Part shown: positions 9,832 to 17,537 of the stretch, one piece after another | Layout of the letters: every line of letters starts with the position of its first letter | Numbering within the stretch: position 1 is the stretch's first letter | DNA from: Mucilaginibacter polytrichastri | GTDB lineage: Bacteria > Bacteroidota > Bacteroidia > Sphingobacteriales > Sphingobacteriaceae | Direction: 5' to 3' | Length of the DNA stretch: 64,000 nt | Assembly: GCF_001911425.1 (NCBI RefSeq) | Contig: NZ_MPPL01000001.1 | Span: 3,480,517 to 3,544,516 of the forward strand | Notes under the pieces: generated by a model | Database searches by the model: none | What the model saw: the letters and a program-made list of their open reading frames with translations, nothing else | Told to the model about the DNA's origin: nothing | Made by a program: the position numbers and the translations under genes

Positions 9832-10862
9832 CTTTGTGTTTTATGGAAAATATAATGGCTTACAATCCATTCGTTACCCTCGTTAAAGTTCCAAAGTTCG
9901 GCACAGGCCATGTAAAACAGGCGCCAGTACACCCACCATTTTACAGCCTGGGTTTTACCGTAAGTTTGCTCAAACAGGGGCATAATTTCTTTTTTATGGG
10001 CATCCATATTAGCCAGCCAGGCTTCGGCTGTTTTACCATAGTGCGTGCCGTTTACATGCCAGTGCTTCTCTACCACCAGGTCATCATTAAAATACGACAT
10101 CAGGTCGTCGCTGGGCATAATGCCGCCCGTAAAAAAATATTTGCTCATCCAGTCGGTTTCGTCAATAACTTCAAAAAGATAAGCATATTCTTTATGGGTA
10201 AAAATATGGATCCATAATTTACCCTGTGGCTTTAAAAACGAAGCCACCTTAGCCATCAGCAACTGGTAATTACGCATATGTTCAAACATCTCTACCGATA
10301 CCACCCTATCAAACTTTTCGTCAATGCTGAAAGCGTTTATATCAGCAGTAATTACCGTCAGGTTTTTAATGCCGCGCAGTTGGGCCTGCTCATCGATATA
10401 GATTTTCTGCGTGCGCGAATTGGATACCACCGTAAACCTGCTGCCCTTATACTTAGCCGACATATACAGCGATAACGAACCCCACCCACAACCCAGCTCC
10501 AACACATCCTGCCCGTTCTCAAGTTCGGCACGCTGGCAGCTCAGCTCCAGCATATCCTTTTCAGAAGTATCGATATCTGTAACGCCCGGTTTCCAGTAAC
10601 CGGAAGAATACTTTAAGTTTTTGCCCAGGCAGTATTTATAAAATTCGGTTGGCACCTCATAGTGCTGCTCATTGGCATCGGCTGTATTTACGGCAATGGG
10701 CGATGCTTTCAGTTTAGCGATCAAGGCCATCAGGTGGGCTTGCTGCTCTTCAACGCTGCCTTTATTTTCATCGGCTAAGCGCTGCTTTAACAGCTTACGG
10801 ATTCCCTGCCTCAGCAAAAAGTCGGGAACCTGGTTTTGTTCTATCAGTTTATCGTACCACAT
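9828..10862 (-). CDS. Second Cfa-like SAM methyltransferase
   Basis: A 344-residue methyltransferase of the Cfa superfamily. It is shorter than the 412-residue copy and has a different N-terminus ('MWYDKLIEQNQVPDFLLRQG'). It shows the 'HYEVPTEFYKYCLG' substrate-site block, motif I 'VLELGCGWGS', 'VVSVEMFEHM' and a C-terminal 'YMACAELW' block with a Cys where Cfa has its catalytic Cys. The form resembles the plant-type Cfa/coclaurine methyltransferase-like group. It opens the five-gene lipid operon and overlaps the hydrolase start by 4 bases. Two different Cfa-type enzymes in one operon suggest successive or alternative methylation steps on acyl chains. Confidence 0.85.
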   Translation of the reverse strand: MWYDKLIEQNQVPDFLLRQGIRKLLKQRLADENKGSVEEQQAHLMALIAKLKASPIAVNTADANEQHYEVPTEFYKYCLGKNLKYSSGYWKPGVTDIDTSEKDMLELSCQRAELENGQDVLELGCGWGSLSLYMSAKYKGSRFTVVSNSRTQKIYIDEQAQLRGIKNLTVITADINAFSIDEKFDRVVSVEMFEHMRNYQLLMAKVASFLKPQGKLWIHIFTHKEYAYLFEVIDETDWMSKYFFTGGIMPSDDLMSYFNDDLVVEKHWHVNGTHYGKTAEAWLANMDAHKKEIMPLFEQTYGKTQAVKWWVYWRLFYMACAELWNFNEGNEWIVSHYIFHKTQR

Positions 10863-10965
10863 GGGGCCTTGGTTGTATTGGATTTAATAAGATTACGTGT
10901 TTTAAAACGATGCGGATTTTTTAGCAGGTGATTTTTTGTTGGGAGAAAGTTGGTGGGAAGTAGAT

Positions 10966-11069
10966 ACACACCCCTATTTAAGCTAATACTAAGGTACTGC
11001 AACTGCAATCCCCTCTCGAGAGGGGAAACTTCTGTCCGTACAAATTACACTACCATTGATGGGGTGTGT
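10966..11069. repeat. Concentric palindromic intergenic element
   Basis: A 104-bp element has outer arms ACACACCCC (10966-10974) and GGGGTGTGT (11061-11069) around an inner 16-base perfect palindrome CCCCTCTCGAGAGGGG (11010-11025). The two palindromes share exactly the same centre (11017.5), and a GTAC tetramer also sits symmetrically in both halves. It fills the 225-bp gap between the DUF1295 and methyltransferase genes. It looks like a dispersed REP- or MITE-like palindromic repeat. Only one copy was noticed in this window. Confidence 0.6.
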
Positions 11070-11087
11070 TCCTGAGTCAGAACAAGT

Positions 11088-11882
11088 TTAACCCTTCTTA
11101 AACCACGGTACAAACACGCTTGTACTTGCCTGGTATTTTTTAAATGCCTCTCCTTTCGAGCGCAGGGATTGCGCTTCGGTAGCGGGAATGCCTGTTACCT
11201 TTAACAACAAGTATAAAATTATCGCCGGGCTAATTACCGCCAGATACCCATAAGGCGAGCCCAGCGCAAATACGAAGTAGGATACCCACATCAGCCACTC
11301 AAAAAAATAATTGGGGTGGCGCGAATAGTGCCATAAACCTGTATCACATACCTTGCCTTTATTGACAGGATCTTTTTTGAAAGCGGCCAGTTGGCGGTCG
11401 GCTATAGTTTCGCCGGTTACGCTGATGAACCAGAGGGCGAAGCCTGCATATTCAAACGGGGATAGCCCGGGTGCAGGGTTTACAGCACTCACAAAAAACG
11501 GAATGGCCAGCAACACATTCGAGATGCCCTGAAACTGGAAGAAAAAGAAGAAACGGCGTTCGGCATTGGGCGCCCATTCTTTGCGTAGTTGCTGGTAGCG
11601 CCCCTCCTCTTCCTTAATATGGCTAACAATGCGGATAGCCAAATGCGTGCCCAGCCTAAACCCGGCAATAATGACCATGGCGCAGATCATCGTTTTCCGT
11701 GTACCAAAACCCGGTGCCAGCAACAGCAATATAATAGCAATTACAGGAAAATTGTACGACCAGAAGATATCAACCACGCCGGCATTTTTGATTTTATGCG
11801 CCCATAACCATACCAGCCCCATAATTACGCAACAGGTTATCAAACTAATAATAACCAAATGCCACACCGGGATATTATCCAT
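11088..11882 (-). CDS. DUF1295 / steroid 5-alpha-reductase-like membrane protein
   Basis: A 264-residue polytopic protein of the DUF1295 family (COG3752). The C-terminal signature 'GLWHYSRHPNYFFEW' is the part shared with steroid 5-alpha reductases and isoprenylcysteine methyltransferases, where it binds the cofactor. About six membrane segments are visible. Members often accompany Cfa/COG2907/DUF1365 genes, so a reductase acting on an unsaturated lipid is plausible. The start overlaps the end of the DUF1475 gene by 8 bases. The palindromic element separates it from the methyltransferase, so it may be read with or apart from the core cluster. Confidence 0.82.
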   Translation of the reverse strand: MDNIPVWHLVIISLITCCVIMGLVWLWAHKIKNAGVVDIFWSYNFPVIAIILLLLAPGFGTRKTMICAMVIIAGFRLGTHLAIRIVSHIKEEEGRYQQLRKEWAPNAERRFFFFFQFQGISNVLLAIPFFVSAVNPAPGLSPFEYAGFALWFISVTGETIADRQLAAFKKDPVNKGKVCDTGLWHYSRHPNYFFEWLMWVSYFVFALGSPYGYLAVISPAIILYLLLKVTGIPATEAQSLRSKGEAFKKYQASTSVFVPWFKKG

Positions 11883-12210
11883 TTTGCTTTGCGAAAAATT
11901 CTTTTAAACCCTCGTTAGGTTCCAGCTTAAATAACTGGATGAGCACAAACAAACAGCTACCTATACTGCCCAAGGTAAAGAGCAGCACCAGCCACATAAT
12001 TTTTAAGGCCCAGTTTTTTTCCTTGTAGCAAATCCACACATAGATCACCAGTTCGTTGGCATAAAAGTCCCACAAGGTAGCGCGCATCCATGCTATAGAG
12101 CCGAGGTAACTCCATTCCTTAAATAAGTTATGGCTTAGGCAGGTGCTTATTACGATATAGCTCATCCATACCAGCACCACGCTGAATAAGATTTTCAAAA
12201 AAGTGATCAT
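11875..12210 (-). CDS. DUF1475-like small membrane protein
   Basis: A 111-residue protein with three predicted membrane spans (about residues 5-23, 50-67, 72-93) and a 'WMRATLWDFYANELVIYVWICYKE' region typical of DUF1475 in my reading. No catalytic motif is seen. It begins 4 bases after the peroxiredoxin stop and overlaps the DUF1295 start, so the three genes form one transcript. Possibly a subunit or partner of the DUF1295 protein; function unknown. Confidence 0.65.
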   Translation of the reverse strand: MITFLKILFSVVLVWMSYIVISTCLSHNLFKEWSYLGSIAWMRATLWDFYANELVIYVWICYKEKNWALKIMWLVLLFTLGSIGSCLFVLIQLFKLEPNEGLKEFFAKQNG

Positions 12211-12214
12211 CGGG

Positions 12215-12754
12215 TTATTTTTTAGCAGATTTAATATACTGCAAGGCTTGGTCAGAATGCTCCTTACCCTCTAGCATGGCACTGTATTGAAAAGCCACTT
12301 TACCATCCAACCCAATTACAAAAGTTTGCCTGCCGGAGAAGAACCACATACCCTTTACCTTAAACTTGTTCAGCACCTTATTGTCTGGATCGCTTAGCAG
12401 CGTGAAGGGTAATTTGTAATGATCTGAAAAACTTTTATGGCTGGCTACCGTGCCCGAATTAATGCCGATAACCTTAGCACCCGCCTTAGTAAAATCATTA
12501 AAACTATCGCGGAAAGAGCAGGCCTCTTTGGTACAAACCATGCTTTCGTCTTTCGGGTAAAAATAGATCACCAGGATGTGTTTGCCGATTTCGTTTTTGA
12601 TATCAAATGCTTTACCATCCTGATCTGTGAGGCTAAAAGCCGGTACAGGATCGCCTACTGCCAGGTGCTTTTTAGTCTGCGCTTTAACGGTAGAAACCAT
12701 TAAAAGCGGCATCATCAGTAACAAAAAAAGTTTGTTCAATTTCTTTCTCATCAT
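12215..12754 (-). CDS. Exported PrxQ/Bcp-type peroxiredoxin
   Basis: A 179-residue thiol peroxidase with an N-terminal signal peptide (basic 'MMRKKLNK', hydrophobic core, cut near 'VKAQ'). The peroxidatic and resolving Cys are C74 and C79 in 'MVCTKEAC', the C-x4-C spacing of the PrxQ/Bcp subgroup, which reduces lipid and alkyl hydroperoxides. Most Bcp proteins are cytoplasmic, so the export signal is notable. It stands next to lipid-modifying genes, which fits protection of periplasmic or membrane lipids from peroxidation. The alternative start one codon later changes nothing. Confidence 0.85.
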   Translation of the reverse strand: MMRKKLNKLFLLLMMPLLMVSTVKAQTKKHLAVGDPVPAFSLTDQDGKAFDIKNEIGKHILVIYFYPKDESMVCTKEACSFRDSFNDFTKAGAKVIGINSGTVASHKSFSDHYKLPFTLLSDPDNKVLNKFKVKGMWFFSGRQTFVIGLDGKVAFQYSAMLEGKEHSDQALQYIKSAKK

Positions 12755-12799
12755 GTAATATACGGTAAACGGATACTTATTCGATTTATATTGAAGAAA

Positions 12800-13213
12800 T
12801 TAAAATATAAGTACCAGTGTACCGCTGATGATGAGTAAGGCGCCGACGGCATTTTTCCAGGTCAGCGGCTCGCCTAAAAATACGATAGACAGTACAATAG
12901 CTAGTGCGACACTCAGTTTATCCACCGGTGCCACCTGCGATACCTCGCCCAATTGCAGTGCTTTAAAATAAAAGATCCACGACAGGCCAGTTGCCAAGCC
13001 GGATAATACAATGAAGATCCAGTTGTTGCGCGTTAATGTACCGATGGAACCCTGGCTGCCCTTAAACAGCACAATACCCCAGGCCACTATCAATATAACA
13101 ACTGTGCGAATGGCCGTAGCCACATTGGTATCAACCCCTTTAATACCTACTTTGGCAAAAATGGCTGTAAGGGCTGCAAACAGGGCTGAAAGGAGTGCGT
13201 AGATCCACCACAT
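12800..13213 (-). CDS. Half-size EamA/DMT transporter
   Basis: A 137-residue membrane protein containing a single EamA repeat: five hydrophobic segments including 'WWIYALLSALFAALTAIFAK' at the start and 'AVGALLIISGTLVLIF' at the end. Full-size drug/metabolite transporters have two such repeats, so this short form probably works as a dimer. It is the first gene of the minus-strand run, 45 bases upstream of the peroxiredoxin, and divergent from the response regulator. The substrate cannot be told. Confidence 0.8.
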   Translation of the reverse strand: MWWIYALLSALFAALTAIFAKVGIKGVDTNVATAIRTVVILIVAWGIVLFKGSQGSIGTLTRNNWIFIVLSGLATGLSWIFYFKALQLGEVSQVAPVDKLSVALAIVLSIVFLGEPLTWKNAVGALLIISGTLVLIF

Positions 13214-13345
13214 ATTGGTTATTGGGTTAATGAGTTATTACTAAACTGTTTAATACTACATTTCTGCTGTACAATTCATTAAAGTTACAACACAGAATTT
13301 CTACAATATTAATTCCTAATTTTAGATTAAATTAGTATTTGTGAT

Positions 13346-14020
13346 TTGAAGTTATTAATTGTTGAAGATGAACAGGGCCTGCGCGAAAGCATGCAGGAAT
13401 ACTTTACCGAAGCCGGCAATATTTGCGAAACCGCTGTCGACTATCAATCAGCCATGGTTAAGGTAAACATGTACCGGTACGATTGTATTTTGCTGGATAT
13501 AAACCTCCCTGGTGGTAACGGTATCAGCATTTTAAAAGATCTGAAAAACAATGGCCATAACGACGGTATATTAATTATCTCTGCCAAAAACTCACTGGAT
13601 GACCGCCTGCAGGGCCTCGACCTCGGTGCAGACGATTACCTGGTTAAGCCCTTCCATCTATCAGAATTACGGGCAAGGGTAACAGCCATTATCCGCCGTA
13701 AATCATACAACGGCAACAACATTATGACGTTTAATGAGGTGGAGATAGATTTACAGGCAAAGACTGTAAATGTAGGCACAAACTCGGTTAAGTTAACCCG
13801 TAAAGAATATGCTTTACTGCTTTATTTTATTGCCAACAAAGGCAAGGTTGTATCTAAAAATGCTATTGCCGAGCATTTGTGGGGCGATGAGATTGACATG
13901 GCCGATAACTTCGATTTTATTTATTCGCATATAAAAAATCTGCGGAAGAAACTAGTAGAGGCCGGCAGCACCGATTACATCCACGCCGCTTATGGCATGG
14001 GTTATAAATTTTCGGACTAA
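13346..14020 (+). CDS. OmpR/PhoB-family response regulator, TTG start
   Basis: A 224-residue regulator: a receiver domain (about 1-118) with acidic residues in 'VEDEQ', phospho-acceptor D51 ('LLDINLPGGNG') and the conserved Lys in 'LVKPFHL', then a winged-helix DNA-binding domain (about 128-222). The start is a TTG, chosen because the protein then begins with the canonical 'MKLLIVEDE' and no ATG or GTG is available at that point. The kinase gene starts at the base after the TAA stop. The TolC/HlyD/RND efflux genes follow, so they are the likely targets. Confidence 0.92.
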   Translation: MKLLIVEDEQGLRESMQEYFTEAGNICETAVDYQSAMVKVNMYRYDCILLDINLPGGNGISILKDLKNNGHNDGILIISAKNSLDDRLQGLDLGADDYLVKPFHLSELRARVTAIIRRKSYNGNNIMTFNEVEIDLQAKTVNVGTNSVKLTRKEYALLLYFIANKGKVVSKNAIAEHLWGDEIDMADNFDFIYSHIKNLRKKLVEAGSTDYIHAAYGMGYKFSD

Positions 14021-15274
14021 ATGAGGCTGCTTACCAAATACAACCGTATTAACCTTATTACAACCGTTGTTGTAATGCTGTTTACGGGTATTATCTACTA
14101 CAAAGCGGTAAGTGTTATTTTAACCAACCAGGTTGATAAAGACCTGGTGGTAGAAGAGAATGAAATTTTTGAACACGTTCGCCTCAATCATAATTTGCCC
14201 GAGGTTTATAAGTCAGACGATCAGCAGATTAGTTTCAGTAAAGCTAATGAACCGGTTACACGGCGGTTTATTGATACCACGTTTATCAACCAGGAAGAGA
14301 AAGATACAGAATCGGGCCGGGGGCTCATCAGTTCGGTAAAAGTAAACGGCAGTAATTACCAGATCTCAGTAGTTGAATCTAAGGTAGAGACAGAATACCT
14401 CATTCGTATCATATTTTCTATTACCATTGCTGTGATCTTGCTGCTGGTGGTTAGCTTGTTTATCATTAACCGCCTAACTATTACCCGCCTTTGGAAACCT
14501 TTTTATGTAATATTAAATAACCTGCGTTCGTTTAGCATTACCGATAAAAAAGGTATTGCATCCGTATCATCCAATACCGACGAGTTTAACGAGCTGAACA
14601 GTGCTATCGTCACCATGTCGGCCAAAGCTAAAAACGATTACCAGGATTTAAAGGCTTTCACCGAGAATGCCTCGCATGAGCTGCTTACCCCCATTGCCGT
14701 TATCAACTCCAAACTGGATACCCTGCTGCAAACCGATCAGTTCAGTGAGCAGCAAAGCAAATTGCTTGGCGATCTTTATGAATCTGTAGCCCGCCTCACC
14801 CGCCTTAACCGCTCTATGTTGTTGCTGGTGAAAATAGAGAACAACCTCATCAATGATCATCAGCAGGTAAACGTTAAAGAAACTATTGAACTACTGCTGG
14901 CACAGTTTCAGGAAATTTATGCTGATAAAAGCATAACGGTTACCACTCAACTGGCTGATAAACACATTACCATCAGTAAATCGCTTTTAGAGGTACTGCT
15001 TAATAACCTGTTGAGTAATGCAATAAGGCACAACCAGCAACATGGTTTTATTGAGATTTCGCTTAACTATAACCAGCTGGCGATCAAAAACACAGGTAAA
15101 AATCCCGCCTTAAACAGCGATGATATTTTTAAGCGGTTCAACAAATCATCTCACTCAGAAGGTACTGGTTTGGGGCTTACCATATCCAAGCAAATCTGTG
15201 ATAATTATGGGCTTGGGTTAAGCTACCGTTATCATGATCTTTACCATATTATGTCCATCTCTTTCAAAGATTAA
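14021..15274 (+). CDS. Sensor histidine kinase of the efflux system
   Basis: A 417-residue membrane kinase with two membrane spans (about 11-30 and 130-153) around a periplasmic sensor of about 100 residues. A HisKA domain with H219 ('NASHELLTPIAV') and an HATPase domain follow ('LLNNLLSNAIRHN', 'GTGLGLTISKQI'). There is no obvious HAMP. The gene abuts the response regulator with no spacing, and the TolC-like gene follows after 78 bases. The cell-envelope or toxic-compound signal is not known. Confidence 0.9.
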   Translation: MRLLTKYNRINLITTVVVMLFTGIIYYKAVSVILTNQVDKDLVVEENEIFEHVRLNHNLPEVYKSDDQQISFSKANEPVTRRFIDTTFINQEEKDTESGRGLISSVKVNGSNYQISVVESKVETEYLIRIIFSITIAVILLLVVSLFIINRLTITRLWKPFYVILNNLRSFSITDKKGIASVSSNTDEFNELNSAIVTMSAKAKNDYQDLKAFTENASHELLTPIAVINSKLDTLLQTDQFSEQQSKLLGDLYESVARLTRLNRSMLLLVKIENNLINDHQQVNVKETIELLLAQFQEIYADKSITVTTQLADKHITISKSLLEVLLNNLLSNAIRHNQQHGFIEISLNYNQLAIKNTGKNPALNSDDIFKRFNKSSHSEGTGLGLTISKQICDNYGLGLSYRYHDLYHIMSISFKD

Positions 15275-15352
15275 CTTTGAAACGTATCTTGTAACATATT
15301 CCAAAATAAATCCAGAATTGCACGCTTACTTCGCTATGTTACTAATAGTTAA

Positions 15353-16588
15353 ATGAAATATATTGTAAGTTATATCTTTTGTCTGCTACTGCATGGGTCT
15401 CTATCAGCCCAAAACCATACGCTAGACTATTATGTAAATCAGAGCCTTACCAACAGCCCCTTACTTAAAGATCTCAGTAACCAGATCCTGTCGTCGAGGT
15501 TAGATAGCCTGCGTTTAAAGGCTGGCTTAAAACCACAGGTTAACGTAAACAGCGGCGGCATCTATGCGCCGGTAATTCGGGGTTATGGTTATTCAACAGC
15601 TATTACCAACGGCCAAAGTATTGATGCCTTGGTAAGCGCCAATAAAACCTTTGTTGGCAATGGTTATTTAAAATCGCAATACTACGCCCTGCAATTGTCG
15701 CGCGACTCGCTGGGCAATATCATTCACCTCTCTGAACAAGATCTTAAAAGGAACATCATTACCCAATATATTACCGCCTATGGCGATTTGCAGCAATACA
15801 AATTTAATAAAGAAGTTGTAGCCCTATTGGGTAAGGAAGAAGATTTATTAAAGAAGTTAACCCGCTCAAACGTGTATCGCCAAAGTGATTATCTTACTTT
15901 TTTAGTTACACTGCAACAACAGCAATTACAGCTGGCACAAAGCAGGTTACAATACAAAAACGACTTTGCCCTGCTTAATTATCTCTCCGGCATCAGGGAT
16001 ACTTCTTTTGCCGAACTTACAGAGCCCGGCATTATAAAGGCAGTGTTACCTTCGGTAGCCAACAGCGTTTTTTTTAAACAGTATAAGTTAGATAGCCTGC
16101 GCTTAAATAACAGCCGCAAGCTGGTTGATTATAGCTACCGGCCTAAACTTAATGTATTTGCGGACGGCGGCTACAACTCAGACCTTACCTACCAGGCTTA
16201 CCGTAATTTTGGCACCAGCGCGGGCTTTAGCCTCGTTGTACCCATTTATGACGGGGGTGTGCGCAAACTCCTGTATAAAAAACTAAGCCTCCAAGAAGAA
16301 ACCCGTTTAAACTACAAAGCTTTTTTTTACAATCAGTATCACCAGCAAATAGACCAGTACAGCCAGCAAATTGCAGAAAATGAAAACCTGATTGTGCAAA
16401 TCAAAGACCAGATGAGGTATACCGAAAGCCTGATTAAGGTAGATACAGAACTAATGCGCACCGGTGACCTTAAAATTTCGGATCTTATCATCGCCATTAA
16501 TAACTACCTCGCGGTTAAAAACCTTTTCACCCAAACCACCATCAGCCGCCTGCAATTGATCAATCAGTACAATTACTACAACCGATAG
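15353..16588 (+). CDS. TolC-family outer-membrane efflux protein
   Basis: A 411-residue outer-membrane factor with a signal peptide cut after 'GSLSAQ'. The mature protein is rich in long amphipathic helices with the repeated Gln/Leu pattern of OEP domains ('LQQQQLQLAQSRLQYKNDFALLNYLSG'-like stretch, here about residues 184-212). It forms the outer-membrane exit duct of a tripartite pump. The adaptor gene starts 1 base after its stop, then the RND pump gene, so the three are one operon. It is slightly shorter than most TolC proteins. Confidence 0.85.
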   Translation: MKYIVSYIFCLLLHGSLSAQNHTLDYYVNQSLTNSPLLKDLSNQILSSRLDSLRLKAGLKPQVNVNSGGIYAPVIRGYGYSTAITNGQSIDALVSANKTFVGNGYLKSQYYALQLSRDSLGNIIHLSEQDLKRNIITQYITAYGDLQQYKFNKEVVALLGKEEDLLKKLTRSNVYRQSDYLTFLVTLQQQQLQLAQSRLQYKNDFALLNYLSGIRDTSFAELTEPGIIKAVLPSVANSVFFKQYKLDSLRLNNSRKLVDYSYRPKLNVFADGGYNSDLTYQAYRNFGTSAGFSLVVPIYDGGVRKLLYKKLSLQEETRLNYKAFFYNQYHQQIDQYSQQIAENENLIVQIKDQMRYTESLIKVDTELMRTGDLKISDLIIAINNYLAVKNLFTQTTISRLQLINQYNYYNR

Positions 16589-16589
16589 C

Positions 16590-17537
16590 ATGAACTTTTT
16601 AAACCATACATCACTCTTTAAAATAACGCTTATACTCTGTATAGCTGCAGGCCTGCCAGCCTGCAAAGGCAAAACAGATGCAGGAGGTGATGAAGACGCT
16701 GCCGTAAAATCGCAAACGCCGGTAACCGTTACGAGTATTGGCGATACCTCATTGAGTAACTATATCGACCTGAATGCCACATCGGCCTATCTGCAAAAAA
16801 ACTATGTGAAGGCTAACATTAATGGTTACATCGAAAAAAGCAATGCGCAGCCCGGCCAGTATGTAAGCAAAGGGCAGTTATTATTTGTGCTGAAAACAAA
16901 GGAGGCGCAAAGTATTGGTAACCGCATTAGTATTTTAGATACCACATTTAAATTTTCGGGCATTAATAAAATTAAGGCTTCGGCTAGCGGATACATTACA
17001 CAGCTAAGCCACCAGAGCGGCGATTATGTGCAGGATGGCGAGCAACTGGCCGTGATTAACGAAGCATCGAGCTTTGTATTTCTATTGCAATTGCCTTACG
17101 AACTGCACAGTACGTTAAAAAATAATCAGTCGATGCAATTAACCCTCCCCGACGGCGAAAAGCTGACCGCAAGGGTAAACTCATTAATGCCGGCTGTTGA
17201 TACGGCTTCGCAAACACAGGGTATTGTGCTGAAAGTGAACAGCAGCCACCCCATCCCCGAAAACCTGATAGCTAAAGCTCATTTAATTAAAGCAGAAAAA
17301 AGCAATACAGTATCCTTACCAAAATCGGCCGTACTGGCCAATGAAACCCAGACAGCATTTTGGGTAATGAAGCTTATTAATGATACCACTGCTGTTAAAG
17401 TATCCATTACCAAAGGCATTGAAACCAATGACAGGGTAGAGATCCTGTCGCCCAAATTTCTGCCAAAAGATAAAATTATAGTAACCGGCAATTATGGCCT
17501 TACAGATACCGCTAAAGTAAAAGTTGTACAGCCATGA
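16590..17537 (+). CDS. RND efflux periplasmic adaptor (HlyD-type lipoprotein)
   Basis: A 315-residue membrane-fusion protein. The N-terminus is a lipoprotein signal with lipobox 'LPAC' (lipidated Cys25), which anchors it to the membrane. A biotinyl-lipoyl-like hairpin follows ('GYIEKSNAQPGQYVSKGQLL', then 'ASGYITQLSHQSGDYV'), and beta-barrel and membrane-proximal domains lie after about residue 150. The coiled-coil hairpin is nearly absent, which makes the protein short for the family. It overlaps the RND gene start by 4 bases (ATGA). Confidence 0.9.
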   Translation: MNFLNHTSLFKITLILCIAAGLPACKGKTDAGGDEDAAVKSQTPVTVTSIGDTSLSNYIDLNATSAYLQKNYVKANINGYIEKSNAQPGQYVSKGQLLFVLKTKEAQSIGNRISILDTTFKFSGINKIKASASGYITQLSHQSGDYVQDGEQLAVINEASSFVFLLQLPYELHSTLKNNQSMQLTLPDGEKLTARVNSLMPAVDTASQTQGIVLKVNSSHPIPENLIAKAHLIKAEKSNTVSLPKSAVLANETQTAFWVMKLINDTTAVKVSITKGIETNDRVEILSPKFLPKDKIIVTGNYGLTDTAKVKVVQP

